A DNA stretch of 64,000 nt from contig NZ_JABASY010000004.1 of the NCBI RefSeq assembly GCF_016107685.1, forward strand, positions 1 to 64,000, given 5' to 3'. Positions within the stretch are counted from its first letter, which is position 1; the number at the start of each line of letters is the position of its first letter. This DNA comes from Brevibacterium yomogidense (lineage in GTDB: Bacteria; Actinomycetota; Actinomycetes; Actinomycetales; Brevibacteriaceae). The position numbers were made by a program, and so were the translations under genes. The notes below the pieces were generated by a model. The model made no database searches, was not told where the DNA came from, and saw nothing but the letters and a program-made list of their open reading frames with translations. Shown piece by piece: positions 52,416-61,768 of this stretch.

Positions 52416-52826
52416 ATGAAGAAGGTTCAGGTGCCTGTCCTGGTCGGCGCCGCCGGCCTCGTGGCGGCGGCCGCCTTCGTGATGGTCCCTCTGGCGGACG
52501 ACAGCAGCAGCACCGCGCCCGGGATCAGTGTGGGTGAGCCGACGGAGGAGCCCACACCGTCACCTGTGGAGGGGAACGAGGTCTTCATCAAGTCCGAGGA
52601 CGGCACCGTCACCCGCAAGAACCCGGACGGTGCCCCTTCGAGCAGCGCTCTGCTCGAAGAGAAGGACGCACCGGCTCCCGCATCTCGCGGTGGATCCCGT
52701 TCCGACGACTCCCATGAGGTCTGTGAGTGGGACGACGGGGAGTGGGACTGCGACGACGCAGACGACGACGATGACTATGACGACGCAGACGATGACGACG
52801 ATGACGACGACGATGATGAAGACTGA
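52416..52826 (+). CDS. Exported small protein with poly-Asp tail
   Basis: A 136-residue protein with a signal peptide or anchor (MKKVQVPVLVGAAGLVAAAA), a Ser/Thr/Pro/Glu-rich middle and a C-terminal run of over thirty residues that are nearly all Asp (DDADDDDDYDDADDDD). Two Cys frame the motif CEWDDGEWDC just before the tail. No family is recognised; it could bind Ca or other divalent cations outside the cell. GAGAAGG precedes the ATG. It follows the two-component genes and is probably their target. Confidence 0.7.
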   Translation: MKKVQVPVLVGAAGLVAAAAFVMVPLADDSSSTAPGISVGEPTEEPTPSPVEGNEVFIKSEDGTVTRKNPDGAPSSSALLEEKDAPAPASRGGSRSDDSHEVCEWDDGEWDCDDADDDDDYDDADDDDDDDDDDED

Positions 52827-52939
52827 GGACCGCTTCCCGGACGCCTCTGCCTGAGTGCGTGCCTCCCTGCGACGATGGGACGAGGGCGCGGGTGCCTGGC
52901 ACCCGTGCGGCCCGTTCGGAACGCATGAGAGGACACAGC

Positions 52940-55066
52940 ATGAGCGCGAACACCCCTGCAGACATCCCGGCGGTCACCTGGCAGAGGGACGGCGACGTCG
53001 CCGTCGTGACGCTTGCGAACCCGCCGGTCAACGGCCTGTCGGACCGGGTGCGCGAAGGCCTCGCCGCGGCCGTCGCGGACATCGAGGCCGCGGACGGCCT
53101 GGCAGGTGTCGTCCTGGTCGGTGAGGGCCGCGGCTTCTGCGGCGGTGCCGACGTCCGCCAGTTCAACACGCCCGCCGCATCCGCGGAGCCGCGACTGCGG
53201 GACGTGCTCGCACGCCTGGTGCGGCTTCCCGTTCCGGTGGTCGCCGCGATCCACGGGTTCGCGCTGGGCGGGGGCCTCGAGCTGGCGCTGGGCGCCCACT
53301 ATCGGCTGGCGGAGAAGGAGGCGACGATCGGGCTGACCGAGGTGACGCTGGGGCTCATCCCCGGGGGTGGCGGCACGCAGCGGCTGCCGCGGCTCATCGG
53401 GGCGGGCCCCGCACTGGAGGTCATTCAGGCGGGTGCCCGCCTCACAGCCGCGGAGGCCGCCGCCCACGGAATCGTCGACGGGCTCTTCGACGGCGACCCC
53501 GTCGCTGCCGGGACGGAATTCGTGCGGACGAAGGCGGCCTCGGACGCGGTCCATCCTGTGCTCGACGACGCCGAGGTCCCGGACGCCGCCGCGGTCGATC
53601 TCGCCGCCGCACGGGCGAAGGCGGGCCGCAACCGCCGCAACGCGCGTGCCCAGCTCGCCTCGATCGACGCGGTGGAGAACGCGACACGGCTGCCCATCGA
53701 GGAGGGCCTCGATGCGGAGCGGACGCTCTTCACGGAACTCGTCGAGGGGCCGGAGTCGAAGGCGCTGCGCCACCTCTTCTTCGCGGAGCGCACTGCGACC
53801 CGCATCGAGGCGCTCCCACGCGACACCCCTGTCCGCACGATCGAGTCCGCCGCCGTCATCGGGTCCGGGACGATGGGCGCGGGCATCGCGATGGCGCTCG
53901 CGGACGCGGGCGTCCCCGTCACGGTTGTCGACACGACGGAGGAGGCGATCGACCGCGCGCGGGGACGGATCGAGGCCAACTACGAGTCCTCGGCGAAGAA
54001 GGGCCGTATCGACGACGCCGAGGCGTCCGCCCGCACCCAGCGCATCACGCTCACCACGGTGCAGGCGGACGCGGGGACTGCGGACATCGTCATCGAAGCG
54101 GTCTTCGAGGACCTGGACGTCAAGCGGCAGGTGTTCGGTCAGCTCGACGCCGTCATGAAGGACGGGGCGATCCTCGCGACGAACACGTCCCGGCTGGACG
54201 TCGACCGGATCGCGGAGGCGACGACGCGGCCGCAGGACGTCATCGGGCTGCACTTCTTCAGCCCCGCGAACATCATGAAGCTGCTGGAGGTCGTCCAGGG
54301 GGAGAAGACTGCGGACGACGTCCTTGCCACGTCGATGGCGCTCGCACAGCGGATCGGCAAGCAGCCGGTGCTGTCGCAGGTGGGGGAGGGCTTCATCGGC
54401 AACCGCATGCTGTCGCCCTACCGCCGGGAGGCGGAGCAGCTGCTGGAACACGGTGCGAGCCCCCGCCAGGTCGACGAGGCGATCGAGGGCTTCGGATTCG
54501 CGATGGGGCCCTTCGCCATGGCTGATCTGGCCGGGATCGACGTGGGTGAGGCCGGCCGGCGCACCTTCCGGGAGACCGCCTCACCCGTCGAACTCGCGTC
54601 GCTGTCGGACGTCGCGACGAAGCTGTACGAGGCGGGCCGGTACGGGCAGAAGACCGGTGCCGGCTTCTACCGGTACGTCGAAGGGGACCGCACGCGCTAC
54701 GACGATCCCTTCGTCCAGGAGGTCATCGAGGAGTGCGCGAGGGAATCCGGGATCACCCGGCGGACGGTCGCGGACGAGGAGATCGTCGAACGCTGCGTCC
54801 TGGCGCTCGTGAACGAAGGGGCGAAGCTGCTGGACGAGGGGATCGCACAGCGGGCGTCCGACGTCGACGTCGTCTGGATCGCCGGCTACAACTTCCCGGC
54901 CTTCCGGGGCGGACCCATGTACTACGCGCAGACACTGGGGCTGGAGACCGTCGTCGCACGCATGCGTGAGTTCCAGGAGACGATCGGGGAGTACTGGAGG
55001 CCCGCGGACCTCCTGGTGCGACTGGTGGAGGCGGGCCGGACCGACTTCAGCGACCTCACCGTCTGA
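52940..55066 (+). CDS. FadB-type enoyl-CoA hydratase/3-hydroxyacyl-CoA dehydrogenase
   Basis: A 708-residue bifunctional beta-oxidation enzyme. The N-terminal hydratase domain has GRGFCGGADVRQF, ALGGGLELALGAHY and LGLIPGGGGTQRLPRL. The dehydrogenase part has the NAD motif AAVIGSGTMGAGIAMALADAG, TNTSRLDVDRIAE, GLHFFSPANIMKLLEVV and the C-terminal 3HCDH domains ending in GYNFPAFRGGPMYYA. The ATG at 52940 has AGAGGA upstream. No thiolase gene is adjacent, so the partner lies elsewhere. Confidence 0.92.
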   Translation: MSANTPADIPAVTWQRDGDVAVVTLANPPVNGLSDRVREGLAAAVADIEAADGLAGVVLVGEGRGFCGGADVRQFNTPAASAEPRLRDVLARLVRLPVPVVAAIHGFALGGGLELALGAHYRLAEKEATIGLTEVTLGLIPGGGGTQRLPRLIGAGPALEVIQAGARLTAAEAAAHGIVDGLFDGDPVAAGTEFVRTKAASDAVHPVLDDAEVPDAAAVDLAAARAKAGRNRRNARAQLASIDAVENATRLPIEEGLDAERTLFTELVEGPESKALRHLFFAERTATRIEALPRDTPVRTIESAAVIGSGTMGAGIAMALADAGVPVTVVDTTEEAIDRARGRIEANYESSAKKGRIDDAEASARTQRITLTTVQADAGTADIVIEAVFEDLDVKRQVFGQLDAVMKDGAILATNTSRLDVDRIAEATTRPQDVIGLHFFSPANIMKLLEVVQGEKTADDVLATSMALAQRIGKQPVLSQVGEGFIGNRMLSPYRREAEQLLEHGASPRQVDEAIEGFGFAMGPFAMADLAGIDVGEAGRRTFRETASPVELASLSDVATKLYEAGRYGQKTGAGFYRYVEGDRTRYDDPFVQEVIEECARESGITRRTVADEEIVERCVLALVNEGAKLLDEGIAQRASDVDVVWIAGYNFPAFRGGPMYYAQTLGLETVVARMREFQETIGEYWRPADLLVRLVEAGRTDFSDLTV

Positions 55067-55107
55067 GGAGCGGCAGCCGGGGCGATGGACGCGCGGGCCG
55101 CGGACGC

Positions 55108-55113
55108 TAGCAT
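55108..55113 (+). promoter_or_regulatory. -10 box TAGCAT of the NCS2 permease gene
   Basis: TAGCAT ends 6 nt before the GTG at 55120: leaderless arrangement. Confidence 0.5.
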
Positions 55114-55119
55114 GGAGCG

Positions 55120-56619
55120 GTGAGTTCACAGCCTTCATCCGGCGTCCGCGCCTCGGACAGCCCGAACAGCCCCGGATTCCTCGACCGCTTCTTCGAGATA
55201 TCGACCCGCAACTCGAGTGTGGGCCGCGAGGTCCGCGGTGGTGTCGCGACGTTCTTCTCGATGGCGTACATCGTCATCCTGAACCCGCTGATCCTGGGGA
55301 CCGTCGCGGATTCCGCGGGCGAATTCCTGGGTGGCGGCGACATCCCCAACCTCGCGGCCGTCGCGGCGGCGACCTCCCTGGTGTCCGGGCTGCTCACGAT
55401 CCTCATGGGACTCGTGGGCAACTTCCCGATGGCCGTGTCGTCCAGCCTGGGGCTGTCCGCGCTGCTCACCTACGGCATCGTCGCACTGCCGGGGATGACG
55501 TGGGCGGACGCGATGGGTCTGGTCGTCATCGAGGGCGTCATCCTCCTCATCCTCGTCCTCACCGGCTTCCGCACCGCGATCTTCAACGCGGTGCCCGCCC
55601 AGCTCAAGACCGCGATCAGTGTGGGCATCGGCCTGTTCATCGCGATGATCGGCATGATCAACGCGGGCTTCATCTCCTACGAGGGCGGGCCCGGGTTCCA
55701 GCTGGGGATGGGCGGCTACATCTCCGGCTGGCCGCTCATCATCTTCCTCATCGCACTGTTCGCCCTGTTCGTCATGTGGGCGTCCGGGGTGCGCGGCGCG
55801 ATCCTCCTGTCGATCATCGGGGCGACCGTCATCGCGCTGGTCCTCGAAGCGGTCTTCGCCATCGGGCCGAAGACCGGCGACGACGGGGAGATCGCGAACG
55901 AGCACGGCTGGGGACTGTCCGTCCCGACGCTCGACCAAGAGTGGTTCACGCTGCCCGACCTGTCCGTCCTGGGTTCCTTCAACGTCCTGGGCTCCTGGCA
56001 GCACATCGGCATCGTCGCGGCGGCCCTGGCGGTGTTCACGATGCTGCTCGCGAACTTCTTCGACCTGCTGGGGACGATGGTGGCGGTGTCGAAGACCGGT
56101 GGCATCGAGGACGAGAACGGCGAGATCCCGCACAGCAAGCGGATCATGGTGGCGGACGCGCTGGGTGCGATCGGCGGCGGCATGGGCGGCACCTCGTCGA
56201 ACTCCGGCTTCATCGAGTCGACCGTGGGCGCCGGTGACGGTGCGCGGACGGGGCTCGCGAACGTCGTGACCGGGGTGCTGTTCCTCGCGACGATCCTCCT
56301 GGCACCGCTCGCCGGGGTCATCCCCACGGAGGCCGCCGCGCCCACGCTGGTGCTCGTGGGCTTCCTCATGATGCAGCAGATCACGCAGATCGACTGGAAG
56401 GACCTCGAGCTCGCGATCCCGGCGTACATGACGATCGTCATGATGCCGTTCTCCTACTCGATCACCAACGGGATCGGTGCGGGCTTCGTCACCTTCGTCA
56501 TCATCAAGCTGGTCCGCGGCAAGTTCCGCGAGGTGCACCCGCTCATGCTGCTCACCAGTGTGCTCTTCGCCGTCTACTTCATCTCCGGGCCCCTGCAGGA
56601 CCTGCTGGGCGCAGCCTGA
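55120..56619 (+). CDS. NCS2 family purine permease (AzgA-like)
   Basis: A 499-residue membrane transporter. The family patterns FSMAYIVILNPLILGTVAD, NFPMAVSSSLGLSALLTYGIV, AVPAQLKTAISVGIGLFIA and GGMGGTSSNSGFIESTVGAGDG identify the AzgA branch, which imports adenine, guanine or hypoxanthine with protons. It has about twelve to thirteen helices. The gene ends three bases before the stop of the convergent SGNH hydrolase. An Asp/Gly/Glu-rich loop (GPKTGDDGEIANEHG) lies near residue 250. Confidence 0.9.
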   Translation: MSSQPSSGVRASDSPNSPGFLDRFFEISTRNSSVGREVRGGVATFFSMAYIVILNPLILGTVADSAGEFLGGGDIPNLAAVAAATSLVSGLLTILMGLVGNFPMAVSSSLGLSALLTYGIVALPGMTWADAMGLVVIEGVILLILVLTGFRTAIFNAVPAQLKTAISVGIGLFIAMIGMINAGFISYEGGPGFQLGMGGYISGWPLIIFLIALFALFVMWASGVRGAILLSIIGATVIALVLEAVFAIGPKTGDDGEIANEHGWGLSVPTLDQEWFTLPDLSVLGSFNVLGSWQHIGIVAAALAVFTMLLANFFDLLGTMVAVSKTGGIEDENGEIPHSKRIMVADALGAIGGGMGGTSSNSGFIESTVGAGDGARTGLANVVTGVLFLATILLAPLAGVIPTEAAAPTLVLVGFLMMQQITQIDWKDLELAIPAYMTIVMMPFSYSITNGIGAGFVTFVIIKLVRGKFREVHPLMLLTSVLFAVYFISGPLQDLLGAA

Positions 56620-56622
56620 GGC

Positions 56623-57480
56623 TCAGGCGCTTGGCGTCGTCCCGGCGTCGGCGTCCCCGCGCACCTCAGCATCGGCGTCCCCGCACACCGGGGTGAGGGT
56701 CGGCAGCTTCGCGACCAGGCCGTCGCCGCTCGACACGCCGCGCAGCCGGCGCGACACCCAGGGCGCCAGGTGGGTGCGCACCCACGCGGTCTCCTCCGTG
56801 ACGGCCTGGCGCACGGGGCGCCCGGGACGTTCCGGCATGGCGAAGCCGCGTCGTGTGCCGGCCGTGCCCTCGAGTGTCGCGAGTGCCTGTCGCGACACGA
56901 GTTCGTGACCGGCGGCGCTCAGGTGGATGCGGTCGTCCGCCCACATCTGGGTGGCGTAGAGCTCGCGCAGGCCCCACAGGTCGAGCATGTAGCAGCCGTG
57001 CCGCTGCGCGATCGTCCACAGGTGGCTGTTGTAGGTGGCGACGCGTGGGCGCACCGCCCGCAGGAGCGGTGAGGCGGTCTCGGTGTCGAACCCGTTCGCC
57101 ATGAGGACGGCGATCCCCGCTTCGCGCAGCTGCACGACGGCGGCCTCGAGTTCGTCCGCCAGGTCGTCGATGTTCGTGTACGGCCGCAGGCAGTCGTTGC
57201 CGCCGGTGCAGATGCTCACGAGGTCCGGGGCCAGTTCGAGTGCGCGGGGCAGCTGTTCGGAGAGCACCTGGTCGGTGAGTCTGCCGCGGATGGCGAGGTT
57301 CGCGTAGGTGAGGTCGGGGGAGCCCGCCGGCGAGGTGACGAGCTGTTCCGCGAGCCGGTCCGCCCAGCCTCGGAATCCATCGGTGGCGGGGTCGGAGTGC
57401 TCGGGGTCGTCCGCGAAGTCCATGAGGCCCTCCGTGAACGAGTCGCCGATCGCGACGTAGCTTCTGAAGGTGGCGGTCAC
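56623..57480 (-). CDS. SGNH/GDSL-type esterase
   Basis: A 285-residue hydrolase. Block I is YVAIGDSFTEGL with the nucleophile Ser, block II NLAIRGRLTDQV, block III TGGNDCLRPY, and block V DDRIHLSAAGHELVS with the Asp and His. It probably cleaves an ester or acyl group; the substrate is unknown. GTG 57480 is preceded by AGGAGA at the right spacing. No signal peptide is visible, so it is likely cytoplasmic. Confidence 0.87.
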   Translation of the reverse strand: MTATFRSYVAIGDSFTEGLMDFADDPEHSDPATDGFRGWADRLAEQLVTSPAGSPDLTYANLAIRGRLTDQVLSEQLPRALELAPDLVSICTGGNDCLRPYTNIDDLADELEAAVVQLREAGIAVLMANGFDTETASPLLRAVRPRVATYNSHLWTIAQRHGCYMLDLWGLRELYATQMWADDRIHLSAAGHELVSRQALATLEGTAGTRRGFAMPERPGRPVRQAVTEETAWVRTHLAPWVSRRLRGVSSGDGLVAKLPTLTPVCGDADAEVRGDADAGTTPSA

Positions 57481-57577
57481 TGTGATCTCTCCTGGTGGGG
57501 TGAGTGTGAGGAGCCATCCTATTCCGGGAACCGCTACCGTTGACCACAACCCGCACCATTCGTTCTTTGGAGGCACC

Positions 57578-58864
57578 GTGTATCGTTCCGTCCCCGTTCC
57601 GGCCGTGCGTGATCTGGCAGTGGTCGGTGCTCGCATCCTGCCCGTCGCAGATGCCGCCGGTCGTCGTGTCGCTCCCGTCGAAGACGGCGTGCTCATCGTC
57701 CGCTCCGGCCGCATCGAGGCCGTGGGCACCGCCGCCGAGGTCCCGGTCCCGTCGGACGTCGACGTCATCGACGGGGCCGGGATGGTCCTCACCCCCGGCC
57801 TCGTGGAGGCCCACGGTCACCTGGGGGTCGCCGAGGACGGCGAGGGCTGGGCCGGCGAGGACACCAACGAGATGACGATCGTGGACGGGGCGAAGCTCCG
57901 TGCACTCGATGCGATCAACCCGGCGGAGGTGGGGTTCAAGGACGCGCTGCGCGGCGGTGTCACGAGTGCGGTCATCAAGCCGGGTTCCGGCAACCCGATC
58001 GGCGGTCGCACCGCCGCTGTGAAGACGTGGGGGCGGGTCGTCGACGAGATGGTGATCCGTGAGGACGTGTCCGTGAAGTCCGCGCTGGGTGAGAACCCGA
58101 AGCGGGTCCACGGGGAGAAGGGCCGCATGCCGTCGGTCCGCATGGGTGTCGCCGCCGCGATCCGGGAGGCGTTCGTCGCCGCGCAGAACTATGTCGCGGC
58201 CCGGGCGCAGGCGGAGGAGGACGGGAAGCCGTTCGACCGCGACCTCGGCAAGGAGACGCTCGCCGCGGTGTTGGACGGCACCCTCATCTGGGACCAGCAC
58301 TGCCATCGCGCCGACGACATCGCCACGGCCGTCCGCCTGTCCGAGGAGTTCGGCTACCGCCTGGTGGTCAACCACGGCACGGAGGGTCACATCCTCCCGG
58401 AATACCTGGCGGACAAGGGCATCGATGTGATCGTCGGGCCGCTCATGACGGCCCGGTCGAAGGTCGAGCTGAGGAACCGCACGCTCGCGACGCCGGCGGC
58501 GCTCGCCAACGCGGGAGTCCGCATCGCGCTCACGACGGACCACCCCGTCATCCCCATCAACTTCCTCATCCACGAGGCGTCGCTCGCGGTCAAGGAGGGG
58601 CTGGACCCGACCGTGGCGCTGGAGTCCCTCACGATCAACCCCGCGGCGATGCTGGGACTGGACGACCGGATCGGTGCGCTGGCCCCGGGCCTCGACGCGG
58701 ACTTCGCGCTGTGGACGCAGGACCCGTTGGAGCTGGAGGCCCGCGCCGCACGCGTGTTCGTCGACGGCCGTGAGGTCTTCCGCTACGACGACGGGACCGG
58801 TATGGGCGACGTCGCCGACCCGTTCGGCGCCACCCGCATCGCGGAACCCGGCCGCACCGCCTAG
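57578..58864 (+). CDS. Amidohydrolase family protein
   Basis: A 428-residue metal-dependent hydrolase of the imidazolonepropionase-like group. It has the HxH metal site in GLVEAHGHLGVA, further ligands in DQHCHRADD and VNHGTEGHI, the catalytic Asp in ALTTDHPVIP and the C-terminal DPLELEARAARVFVDGREVF. The true substrate is unknown. GTG 57578 has TTTGGAGG upstream. It is divergent from the SGNH gene. Confidence 0.88.
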   Translation: MYRSVPVPAVRDLAVVGARILPVADAAGRRVAPVEDGVLIVRSGRIEAVGTAAEVPVPSDVDVIDGAGMVLTPGLVEAHGHLGVAEDGEGWAGEDTNEMTIVDGAKLRALDAINPAEVGFKDALRGGVTSAVIKPGSGNPIGGRTAAVKTWGRVVDEMVIREDVSVKSALGENPKRVHGEKGRMPSVRMGVAAAIREAFVAAQNYVAARAQAEEDGKPFDRDLGKETLAAVLDGTLIWDQHCHRADDIATAVRLSEEFGYRLVVNHGTEGHILPEYLADKGIDVIVGPLMTARSKVELRNRTLATPAALANAGVRIALTTDHPVIPINFLIHEASLAVKEGLDPTVALESLTINPAAMLGLDDRIGALAPGLDADFALWTQDPLELEARAARVFVDGREVFRYDDGTGMGDVADPFGATRIAEPGRTA

Positions 58865-59023
58865 TCCACTGCCCGCTCGTCCGGGCCGCAGTCCGATCCC
58901 CGACCCCGACCCGGACGGCCGGTCTCAGCCCGAACGACCAGTCTCAGCCCGTACAGTCGGGCTCCTCGCCCACACGTCCGCGACCACTGTCAGCACGACT
59001 GAGCCAGGAGGCGACAGAACCCA

Positions 59024-60865
59024 GTGACCCAGCACGACCGGCCCCGCCGATCCGCCAGGATGAGGCCCTTCGACCCCGCACCTGTCGCAGGGTCCGATGA
59101 AGCGACCCCGGAAGCGTCCCGGGGGAGCGGTTCCGAAGCGGGGACGGCGCCGACCGGAGGACAGCCGCCCCCGTCGGAAGTGGGCACCCCACCGCGATCC
59201 GAGGTCGGGACGGCGCCGCGGTCGGAGCCGGGCACCGTGCCGACCACCGGCCGACTGCAGTCCGAGGCCGGGACCGTGCCCCGGACCGGGACCTCGGGCG
59301 CGGAGTCGAGGGGTTCGCGGCGCGCCCGGGTGAGCGGTCTGCTTGGGCGGACACGACCGCCCGGCTCCGCCCACGCAGCCCGCGCCGCCCAGCAGATCGC
59401 CCGGCGGGCGGTGACGAAGATCGTCGAGGACCCCGCGCCCACGACGCAGCCGATCCCGATCGTCGCGGTGCTGCGCGGCACCCCGTACTCCGCACCGGTG
59501 CAGGCGACGGCGAAGAGCGAGGACGAGGCACGGATGATCCTCGACCTCGCGGTCGACATGGGGCAGATGATGCTGCGCGCCGGCGCGTCGTCGCAGGACG
59601 TCGAGGTGTCCGCAATTGCGACGTGCACCGCGTGCGGACTGTCGACCGCGGAGATCGACCTCACGTCGAACTCCCTCACGGTCCACTACACGGACCCCGA
59701 GGGCCGGATGCTCACCGTCATGCGGGTCAACCGCGAGGACTCCGTGCACTTCGCGAAGCTGTCCGCGATCCACGCGCTGGTGACGGACCTCGTCGACGGC
59801 CGGATCGACTACGAGCGAGCACGCGAGCGCCTCGACGCGATCCGCAAGCAGAAGCGCCCCTACCCCGAGTGGCTGGTCGACATCGCGTGGGGCGCCCTCG
59901 TCGCGGGTGTCGTCAACCTGGTCGGGGGATCGCTCGTGTCCTCACTGCTGGGGTTCCTCATCGCGATCGCGAACCAGCGCTTCGGTGCGGTGCTGGGGAG
60001 GACCGGGATGCCCGGGTTCTTCATCACCGTCATCCAGGCGACCGTCATCACGGTGGTGGGGATGGGCGCCGCGACACTCGAACTCATCGCCAGACCCCAG
60101 TTCCTGGTCGCCGCGGGCATCATCCTCCTGCTGCCCACGATGGCACTGGTGTCGTCGGTGCAGGACGCGCTCACGGAGTTCCCCCTCACCGCGTCCGGAC
60201 GCGTCATCACCGTGGGGCTCACGTTCGCCGCGATCGTCACGGGCATCGCGACCGGCATCATGATCGGGGAGGCCGCGGGCCTGCGGACGATCGAGGTGAT
60301 CCTGCCCGCGACGGGCACACGGTTCCTCACGACCCTGCTGTCGATGGTGGCGGCGCTGCTCGTCGCCGCGGGCGGGGCGGTCGGCATGCAGGCCCAGAAG
60401 CGCCTCCTCGTCCCCGCCGCCGTCATCGGGCTCGCAGGGTTCTTGATCATGGTCGCCTGCCTGGTCGCGGGGGTGAACGGCATCCTCACGAGCTTCCTGT
60501 CCTCGACGCTCGTGGGTCTGCTCGCCCGGCCCGTCGCCCACCGGTTCGGGGCACCCGCGATCGCCCTCGTGGTCCCCGGCATCTACCCGCTGCTGTCCGG
60601 ACTCTCCATCTTCAACGCCGCCTACCTCATCGTGCAGCCGGAGGAGGCGGTGGGCCTCTCGCAGGGGCTGTCGTCGCTCTTCACCGCGGTGACGGTGAAT
60701 GCGGCACTCGCCGTGGGCGCCGTGTTCGGCACGTTCCTCGCGACATGGATGCCCTACGGACAGGGGCGCCGTGCGAAGGCGGTCGACACAGCCGTGGACA
60801 AGGCGGAGACGATGGATTCGGCGACCTTCGAGCGCGTCACCCCCGACGACGGAGCTCAGCGGTAG
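59024..60865 (+). CDS. thrE: ThrE family threonine/serine exporter
   Basis: A 613-residue membrane protein. The soluble ThrE domain (residues about 165-285) has DLAVDMGQMMLRAGASSQDVE and TSNSLTVHYTDPEGR. Ten membrane helices follow (about 290-590), including ALVVPGIYPLLSGLSIF. The N-terminal 125 residues are a low-complexity region with imperfect SEVGTAPR-type repeats. The family exports threonine and serine. AGGAGG lies before the GTG start. Confidence 0.88.
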   Translation: MTQHDRPRRSARMRPFDPAPVAGSDEATPEASRGSGSEAGTAPTGGQPPPSEVGTPPRSEVGTAPRSEPGTVPTTGRLQSEAGTVPRTGTSGAESRGSRRARVSGLLGRTRPPGSAHAARAAQQIARRAVTKIVEDPAPTTQPIPIVAVLRGTPYSAPVQATAKSEDEARMILDLAVDMGQMMLRAGASSQDVEVSAIATCTACGLSTAEIDLTSNSLTVHYTDPEGRMLTVMRVNREDSVHFAKLSAIHALVTDLVDGRIDYERARERLDAIRKQKRPYPEWLVDIAWGALVAGVVNLVGGSLVSSLLGFLIAIANQRFGAVLGRTGMPGFFITVIQATVITVVGMGAATLELIARPQFLVAAGIILLLPTMALVSSVQDALTEFPLTASGRVITVGLTFAAIVTGIATGIMIGEAAGLRTIEVILPATGTRFLTTLLSMVAALLVAAGGAVGMQAQKRLLVPAAVIGLAGFLIMVACLVAGVNGILTSFLSSTLVGLLARPVAHRFGAPAIALVVPGIYPLLSGLSIFNAAYLIVQPEEAVGLSQGLSSLFTAVTVNAALAVGAVFGTFLATWMPYGQGRRAKAVDTAVDKAETMDSATFERVTPDDGAQR

Positions 60866-60886
60866 GAAGTCGCGACCAGCCGGGTC

Positions 60887-61582
60887 TCAGGCGTCCAGCC
60901 GCCAGTCCACCGGCGGTGCCCCCATCTCCTCGAGCAGTGCGTTCGTGCGGGAGAAGGGACGCGAACCGAAGAACCCGCGGGACGCGGACAGCGGCGACGG
61001 GTGCGGGGATTCGACGCAGGGGATCCCCTCCAGTCGCGGTTTGAGCGACTGCGCGTCCCGCCCCCAGAGGATCGCGACGAGCGGTGCGCCCTCCTGCGTC
61101 CGCCTCTCCACGAGGGCTTCGATCGCACGGTCCGTCACGTCCTCCCAGCCGCGGCCCCGGTGGGACGCCGGTGCTCCCGGCGACACCGTGAGACAGCGGT
61201 TGAGGAGCATGACCCCCTGCCGCGACCACGCGCGCAGATCGCCATGCGGCGCAGGTGGGACGCCGAGGTCGTCGTGCAGCTCCCGATAGATGTTCGTGAG
61301 CGAGCGGGGGAGCGGGCGGACGTCCGGAGCGACGGAGAACGACAGCCCGATCGGGTGGCCTGGAGTCGGATAGGGATCCTGGCCGACGACGAGGACCCGG
61401 ACCTCGGCGAGGGGTTCGCGGAACGCGGCGAGGACGTCCCCACCTGCGGGGAGGTAGTCTCTGCCCGCCCGCGTCTCCTCCCGCAGGAAATCGCCCATGC
61501 GGCGGATCGCGGGTTCGACGGGGGCGAGCGCCTCCGCCCAGTCGGGGGCGATGAGGGTGTCGAGCGGTGCGGGAGGATTCAT
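60887..61582 (-). CDS. ung: Uracil-DNA glycosylase
   Basis: A 231-residue family 1 enzyme that removes uracil from DNA. The catalytic motif is [18 protein letters not shown] (Asp69), the Phe is in the following segment, and the DNA-binding His motif is [17 protein letters not shown]. Length and motifs match the family. ATG 61582 follows a TAGCCT box by 6 nt on the minus strand. It is divergent from the aldehyde dehydrogenase. Confidence 0.94.
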   Translation of the reverse strand: MNPPAPLDTLIAPDWAEALAPVEPAIRRMGDFLREETRAGRDYLPAGGDVLAAFREPLAEVRVLVVGQDPYPTPGHPIGLSFSVAPDVRPLPRSLTNIYRELHDDLGVPPAPHGDLRAWSRQGVMLLNRCLTVSPGAPASHRGRGWEDVTDRAIEALVERRTQEGAPLVAILWGRDAQSLKPRLEGIPCVESPHPSPLSASRGFFGSRPFSRTNALLEEMGAPPVDWRLDA

Positions 61583-61588
61583 GCGCCC

Positions 61589-61594
61589 AGGCTA
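61589..61594 (-). promoter_or_regulatory. -10 box TAGCCT of ung
   Basis: On the minus strand TAGCCT ends 6 nt before the ung ATG, as in other leaderless genes of the window. Confidence 0.45.
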
Positions 61595-61768
61595 CGACGA
61601 CCGGCGGCCGCGCGGTCCGTGGGGCTCTGTCGCACGGTCCGCGGGGCTCGGCCGCACAGGCGGTGTGCGGGCCTGTGCACCGACAGGGGATCGCGTCTGC
61701 GGGCGCACGTCGATATGCTCGAACAGGTTCAGTGTCGAATGCGCACGCGAAGCTTTCAAGGAGGCGGA

